A DNA stretch of 26,311 nt from an uncultured Collinsella sp. (GTDB lineage: Bacteria; Actinomycetota; Coriobacteriia; Coriobacteriales; Coriobacteriaceae), in contig UQMW01000031.1 in NCBI GenBank assembly GCA_900542275.1, positions 1-26,311 on the forward strand, given 5' to 3'. The notes under the pieces are model-generated. The model worked only from the letters and a program-made list of their open reading frames with translations. It ran no database searches and had not been told where the DNA came from. Position numbers and translations under genes: made by a program. Shown in pieces: positions 23,052 to 26,311 of this stretch; within the stretch, counting starts at the first letter, position 1; each line of letters begins with the position of its first letter.

Positions 23052-24176
23052 ATGGCACGTGTGCACAACTTCTCAGCTGGCCCGGCCGCGCTGCCTACAA
23101 GCGTGCTCGCCGAGATCGCCGACGAGATGATGGACTACCGCGGTTGCGGCATGTCCGTGCTCGAGATGAGCCATCGATCTAGCATGTACCAACAGATCAT
23201 CGACGACGCCGAGACAATCCTGCGTCGCCTGCTGAGCATCCCCGACAACTACCGCGTCCTGTTTTTGCAGGGCGGCGCCACACTGCAGTTTGCGGGCATC
23301 CCCATGAACCTCATGCGCCGCGGCCGCGCCGGCTACATCGTGACCGGCAACTTTGCCAACAAGGCATACAAGGAGGCCGCCAAGTACGGCGAGGCCGTAC
23401 TGCTCGCGAGCTCCGAGGACACCAATTTCGACCGCATACCCACCATGGCCGACATCAGCGCGCGCATTGCCGCCGAGGCCGCAGGCGACGGGCTCGACTA
23501 CGTCTACATCTGCCAGAACAACACCATCTTTGGCACCATGTACCACGAGCTGCCCAACTGCGGCGATGTGCCGCTGGTCGCCGATGTCTCGAGCTGCTTT
23601 CTGTCGCAGCCGCTCGACGTCGAGCGCTACGGACTCATCTACGCCGGCGCCCAGAAAAACGCCGGCGCCGCGGGCGTGACCGTGGTCATCGTTCGCGACG
23701 ATCTCCTCGCAGATGGCGCCGCCTTTGCGCAGACGCCGCAGTACATGGACCTTAAGACCCAGGCCGCCAAGGGCTCCATGCTCAACACGCCCAACACCTT
23801 TGGCATCTACGTATGCGGCAAGGTGTTCCGTTGGGTTGAGCAAACCGGCGGGCTTGCCGCCATGGCCGAGCGCAACTGGGCCAAGGCCAACCTGCTTTAC
23901 GACCTGCTCGAGCACAGCGAGCTGTTCCATGGCACCGCGCAGACAGACAGTCGCTCCATCGCCAACGTCACCTTCCGCACCGGCGACGCCGAACTCGACG
24001 CGGCCTTTGTCGCAGGCGCGGCCGAGCACCAGATTCAAAACGTCAAGGGCCATCGCCTGGTGGGCGGCATGCGCGCCAGCGTCTACAACGCCGTAACCAT
24101 GGAAGACGTGCAGGCACTGGCCTCGTACATGAATGACTTCGAAGCGCAGCACAGTTTGAGTCCGCGATCTAACTAG
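23052..24176 (+). CDS. serC: phosphoserine aminotransferase
   Basis: SerC transfers an amino group from glutamate to 3-phosphohydroxypyruvate, giving phosphoserine, the second step of serine synthesis. It is also used in pyridoxal phosphate synthesis in some bacteria. It is a cytosolic class V PLP enzyme. The sequence shows the diagnostic NFSAGPAALP start, GMSVLEMSHRS (near residue 35), LFLQGGATLQFAGIP, and IYAGAQKNAGAAGVT with Lys202 as the PLP Schiff-base lysine. It also has HRLVGGMRASVYNAV near the end, which in the family binds substrate phosphate. The length (374) is slightly above the usual 360. An AGGGG lies about 9 nt before the ATG. serA follows 69 nt later on the same strand, so the two form a serine-synthesis operon. 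Confidence 0.96.
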   Translation: MARVHNFSAGPAALPTSVLAEIADEMMDYRGCGMSVLEMSHRSSMYQQIIDDAETILRRLLSIPDNYRVLFLQGGATLQFAGIPMNLMRRGRAGYIVTGNFANKAYKEAAKYGEAVLLASSEDTNFDRIPTMADISARIAAEAAGDGLDYVYICQNNTIFGTMYHELPNCGDVPLVADVSSCFLSQPLDVERYGLIYAGAQKNAGAAGVTVVIVRDDLLADGAAFAQTPQYMDLKTQAAKGSMLNTPNTFGIYVCGKVFRWVEQTGGLAAMAERNWAKANLLYDLLEHSELFHGTAQTDSRSIANVTFRTGDAELDAAFVAGAAEHQIQNVKGHRLVGGMRASVYNAVTMEDVQALASYMNDFEAQHSLSPRSN

Positions 24177-24245
24177 CCCGCAACCCGCGGGCCGACCAGC
24201 CACTTCAAACCACTTGTTATAAACAAATCCGCTAAGGAGTTTTTC

Positions 24246-25409
24246 ATGCGCAAGATTAAAACCATCGACGACATTACCAAGGACGGCAAAGTCGAATTTG
24301 GCGAGGGCTACGAGTTTGTGGGCACCACCGAGGAGGCCGACGCTATCCTGATGCGCTCCACCGACCTGCACGGCTACGAACTGCCCGAGGGCATTCGCGC
24401 CATCGCCCGCTGCGGCGCCGGCGTCAACAACATCCCCGTCGAGGAGTACGCCAAGAAGGGCGTCGTCGTCTTTAACTCCCCCGGCGCCAACAGCAACGCC
24501 GTCAAGGAGCTCGTCCTGGGCATGCTGGTGCTTTCGAGCCGCGGCGTGGTGCAGTCGATGAACTGGGTGCGCGACAACGCCGACGATCCCGAGATTCAGG
24601 TCGATGCCGAGAAGGCCAAGAAGGCCTTTGTGGGCCGCGAGCTCAAGGGCAAGCGCATCGGCGTCATCGGCCTGGGCAACGTGGGCTCCAGGGTCGCCAA
24701 CGCCTGCGTCGACCTGGGTATGGACGTCTACGGCTACGATCCGTTCATTTCCGTCGAGCACGCGTGGGTGCTGAGCCGCGAGGTGCAGCGCGTGGGCACG
24801 CTCGAGGATCTGTGCCGCGGCTGCGACTACCTCACCGTGCACGTGCCCAGCAAGGCAGACACCATCGGCATGATCAGCACCGAGCAGATCGACCTGCTGG
24901 CGCCCGACGCCGTGCTCATCAACTACGCGCGCGAAACCATCATTGACGAGGACGCCGTCGACGCTGCCCTGCGCGAGGGCAAGCTCAGCTGGTTTAGCTG
25001 CGACTTTGCCACGCCCAAGACCGTCAAGATGCCCAACACGTTTATCACCACGCATTCGGGCGCCGGCACCGGCGAGGCCGAGGCCAACTGCGCCGACATG
25101 GCCATCAGCGAGCTCAAGGATTACCTGGAAAACGGCAACATCGCGCACAGCGTCAACTACCCCGCCTGCAGCATGGGCAAGGCGCGCGCCGCAAGCCGCA
25201 TTGCCTGCCTGCATGCCAACGTGCCCAACATGATCGGCCAGATCACGGCCATTCTCGCCAAGGACAACGCCAACGTGCAGCGCATGACCAACGAGTCCGC
25301 TGGCGAGAACGCCTACACCATGTTCGACACCGATGAGCACCTGGACGGCAGCACGATCGAGGCGCTCAAGCAGATTCCGTCGATGTATCGCGTGCGCGTG
25401 ATTAAATAG
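24246..25409 (+). CDS. serA: D-3-phosphoglycerate dehydrogenase with C-terminal ACT domain
   Basis: SerA oxidises 3-phosphoglycerate to 3-phosphohydroxypyruvate with NAD, the committed step of serine synthesis. Visible parts are IARCGAGVNNIPVEEYAKKG (substrate domain) and the NAD-binding GLGNVG (G142, G144, G147). Catalytic Arg229 lies in INYARETIID, and catalytic His270 in THSGAGTGEAEANCADMA. A C-terminal ACT-like domain (about 318-387, ANVPNMIGQITAILAKDNANV) is presumed to sense serine. At 387 residues it belongs to the shorter PGDH type. The EP motif carrying the usual catalytic Glu is replaced by DFATPKTVKMP, a variant seen in a clade of similar short enzymes. AAGGAG precedes the ATG by 7 nt. 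A GC hairpin follows the stop. Confidence 0.95.
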   Translation: MRKIKTIDDITKDGKVEFGEGYEFVGTTEEADAILMRSTDLHGYELPEGIRAIARCGAGVNNIPVEEYAKKGVVVFNSPGANSNAVKELVLGMLVLSSRGVVQSMNWVRDNADDPEIQVDAEKAKKAFVGRELKGKRIGVIGLGNVGSRVANACVDLGMDVYGYDPFISVEHAWVLSREVQRVGTLEDLCRGCDYLTVHVPSKADTIGMISTEQIDLLAPDAVLINYARETIIDEDAVDAALREGKLSWFSCDFATPKTVKMPNTFITTHSGAGTGEAEANCADMAISELKDYLENGNIAHSVNYPACSMGKARAASRIACLHANVPNMIGQITAILAKDNANVQRMTNESAGENAYTMFDTDEHLDGSTIEALKQIPSMYRVRVIK

Positions 25410-25452
25410 CGCCGGTGCCAAGCCTGCCAGACAGACCACGAAGCCCATTCGC

Positions 25453-25482
25453 CCCCCCGTTTTCACGAAACGGGGGGTGTTC
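25453..25482 (+). terminator. hairpin terminator after serA
   Basis: CCCCCCGTTT (25453-25462) and AAACGGGGGG (25468-25477) form a perfect 10-bp stem with a 5-nt loop, 44 nt after the serA stop. Only a short U-rich tail (TGTTCCTAT) follows, so termination strength is moderate. It may serve both directions, since the IS110 gene converges on it. Confidence 0.7.
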
Positions 25483-25586
25483 CTATAGTTTTGTCAACTG
25501 GGAAATGCTCTCCGTGCGACCGAATCGCGGCATGCTGACGCCAAGCCATTAGGCCGGTGGGCTTCAGTCTGCTCGGTGCGTTTCGG

Positions 25587-26311
25587 CTAGGCTGCGTAAG
25601 GCACCCTGTCTCGCATGACCGCGTAGATGACCTTCAGTCTCTTTCGCGCCAGCGCCTTGAGCGCCTTGCCGTGCGACATGCCCCGCTCCCGGCACCTGGT
25701 GTAGTAGTCGCCCCATCTCCCCTCTGTCCGGGTAAGGCAGTTACATGAGAATATGAGCAGGTTCTTCAGCCTCTTGTTGCCTTGGCGCGATGCCGTCACC
25801 GAGGAGATCGAGGTTCCCGACTGGCGGTTGCGCGGCGCCAGGCCGCAGTACGACGCGAGCCTGTCGTGACTGGGGAAGTCTTCGATGTCGATGGAGATCG
25901 CAAGCTCGGAAGCGGTTTTGGGCCCGATGCCCGGCACCGTCAGGAGGCATCGGTAGGTATCGTCGCCCTCGAGCAGGGCGGAGATCTCCGCCGTGATCGC
26001 CTCGATCTCCGCCGAGTTCTCGGATATCCTGCGCGCGAGCAGTTTCACCGCCCGGTCCTCGGCGGCGACGACCGACGCATCCGGCCTTGTCGAGGAGGTT
26101 GTCGAGCGGACGAGGGCCTCGATCTTACCGCGCGCCGCCCCACGCGTGAGCGCCGCCGCCCTGCGGGGCCCGGCGTCGGCTACCGACCAGGCCCCGCCGA
26201 GGGATGCCATGAGCCTCAGCTGGGGCCCGTCGGACAGGTCGACCAGTGCCTCGAAGGCGGGGCACGATTCCAGCAGGATGCTGCGCAGCCGGTTCTTATT
26301 CCTAGTGTTCT
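25587..26311 (-). CDS. IS110-family transposase, 3' part (gene runs off the right edge)
   Basis: IS110 enzymes are DEDD recombinases with a Transposase_20 C-terminal domain, guided in known members by a bridge RNA. Here the C-terminal domain is clear: LLTVPGIGPKTASELAISI, DRLASYCGLAPRNRQSGTS, SRQGNKRLKNLLIFSCNCL, then YTRCRERGMSHGKALKALARKRLKVIYAV. The frame stays open from ATG 26210 to the window edge and reads NTRNKNRLRSILLESCPAFE, a typical IS110 mid-region, so the start and the N-terminal DEDD domain lie outside. There is no internal stop, so it may be active. It converges on serA. The right end of the element should lie between the serA hairpin and 25587, but I see no defining boundary, as expected for a family without terminal inverted repeats. 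Confidence 0.92.
   Translation of the reverse strand, partial: NTRNKNRLRSILLESCPAFEALVDLSDGPQLRLMASLGGAWSVADAGPRRAAALTRGAARGKIEALVRSTTSSTRPDASVVAAEDRAVKLLARRISENSAEIEAITAEISALLEGDDTYRCLLTVPGIGPKTASELAISIDIEDFPSHDRLASYCGLAPRNRQSGTSISSVTASRQGNKRLKNLLIFSCNCLTRTEGRWGDYYTRCRERGMSHGKALKALARKRLKVIYAVMRDRVPYAA
25587..26311 (-). mobile_element. IS110-family insertion sequence, partial (right-hand portion only)
   Basis: Defined only by the transposase. The left end with the putative bridge-RNA region upstream of the gene is outside the window, and the other end cannot be placed to the base. It lies about 180 bp beyond serA and about 3 kb from the start of the BREX operon. Confidence 0.7.

Noticed and set aside
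23073..25466. 797-codon open frame antisense to serC and serA
   Set aside because: Both real genes are certain on the plus strand. The antisense product is low-complexity, rich in Val, Gly, His and Ala, as expected from the complement of GC-rich codons.
1..26311. tRNA, rRNA or integrase attachment site marking the BREX locus as an island
   Set aside because: No tRNA-like cloverleaf, rRNA stretch or integrase ORF was seen. The only transposase is IS110, beyond serA, with no visible link to the BREX ends.

Overview
The window looks like a chromosomal segment of a high-GC actinobacterium of the Coriobacteriia, most like Collinsella. I base this on GC-rich codon use, typical SD sites, the SerA/SerC types and the small dispersed palindromes; this is pattern recognition, not a database result. 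Its core is a type 1 BREX phage-defence locus of about 15 kb on the minus strand (roughly 22.4 kb down to 7.5 kb): brxA, brxB, brxC, pglX, pglZ, brxL.

Layout. Positions 1-1380: polysaccharide flippase (+). 1381-1695: copy 1 of a 176-bp repeat plus a small palindromic unit. 1696-2535: calcineurin-like phosphatase (-). 2867-4468: cation/proton antiporter with TrkA-C domains (+). 4469-5857: a low-GC DUF3800 gene between two terminator-bearing structured RNA candidates, then copy 2 of the 176-bp repeat and a perfect 15-bp palindrome. 5855-7426: two unrecognised genes (-) encoding 63 and 450 residues, downstream of brxL. 7522-22406: BREX. 22748-22921: a small antitoxin-like gene (+). 23052-25409: serC and serA (+). 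25587 to the right edge: 3' part of an IS110-family transposase (-).

Two features make this BREX locus unusual. First, pglX is in two pieces. An 828-residue ORF carries the methyltransferase motifs and ends right after the conserved DSFETSWDFKRHPLL stretch. A separate 322-residue ORF with its own RBS resumes at the next expected residues (LLADKYEARK). Between them lie two same-strand genes, one encoding a MerR/excisionase-like helix-turn-helix protein and one unknown. The region from the pglX target-recognition part through this cassette is lower in GC than the rest of the operon.

Second, the brxA start lies in a run of ten Gs (minus strand). An upstream GTG with a well-placed GGAG reaches the brxA frame only if the run is 9 or 12 Gs. 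This is the layout of a slipped-strand phase switch for the operon's first gene, and as assembled the better start is out of frame. A brxC-pglX intergenic hairpin and an inverted repeat over the candidate promoter may add further control.

Known family roles: PglX methylates adenine in a non-palindromic site, and BrxC (P-loop ATPase), PglZ (alkaline-phosphatase fold), BrxB, BrxA and BrxL act together to mark host DNA and block phage DNA replication. The flanking genes are ordinary metabolism and transport. No integrase borders the defence locus; the only transposase sits beyond serA.
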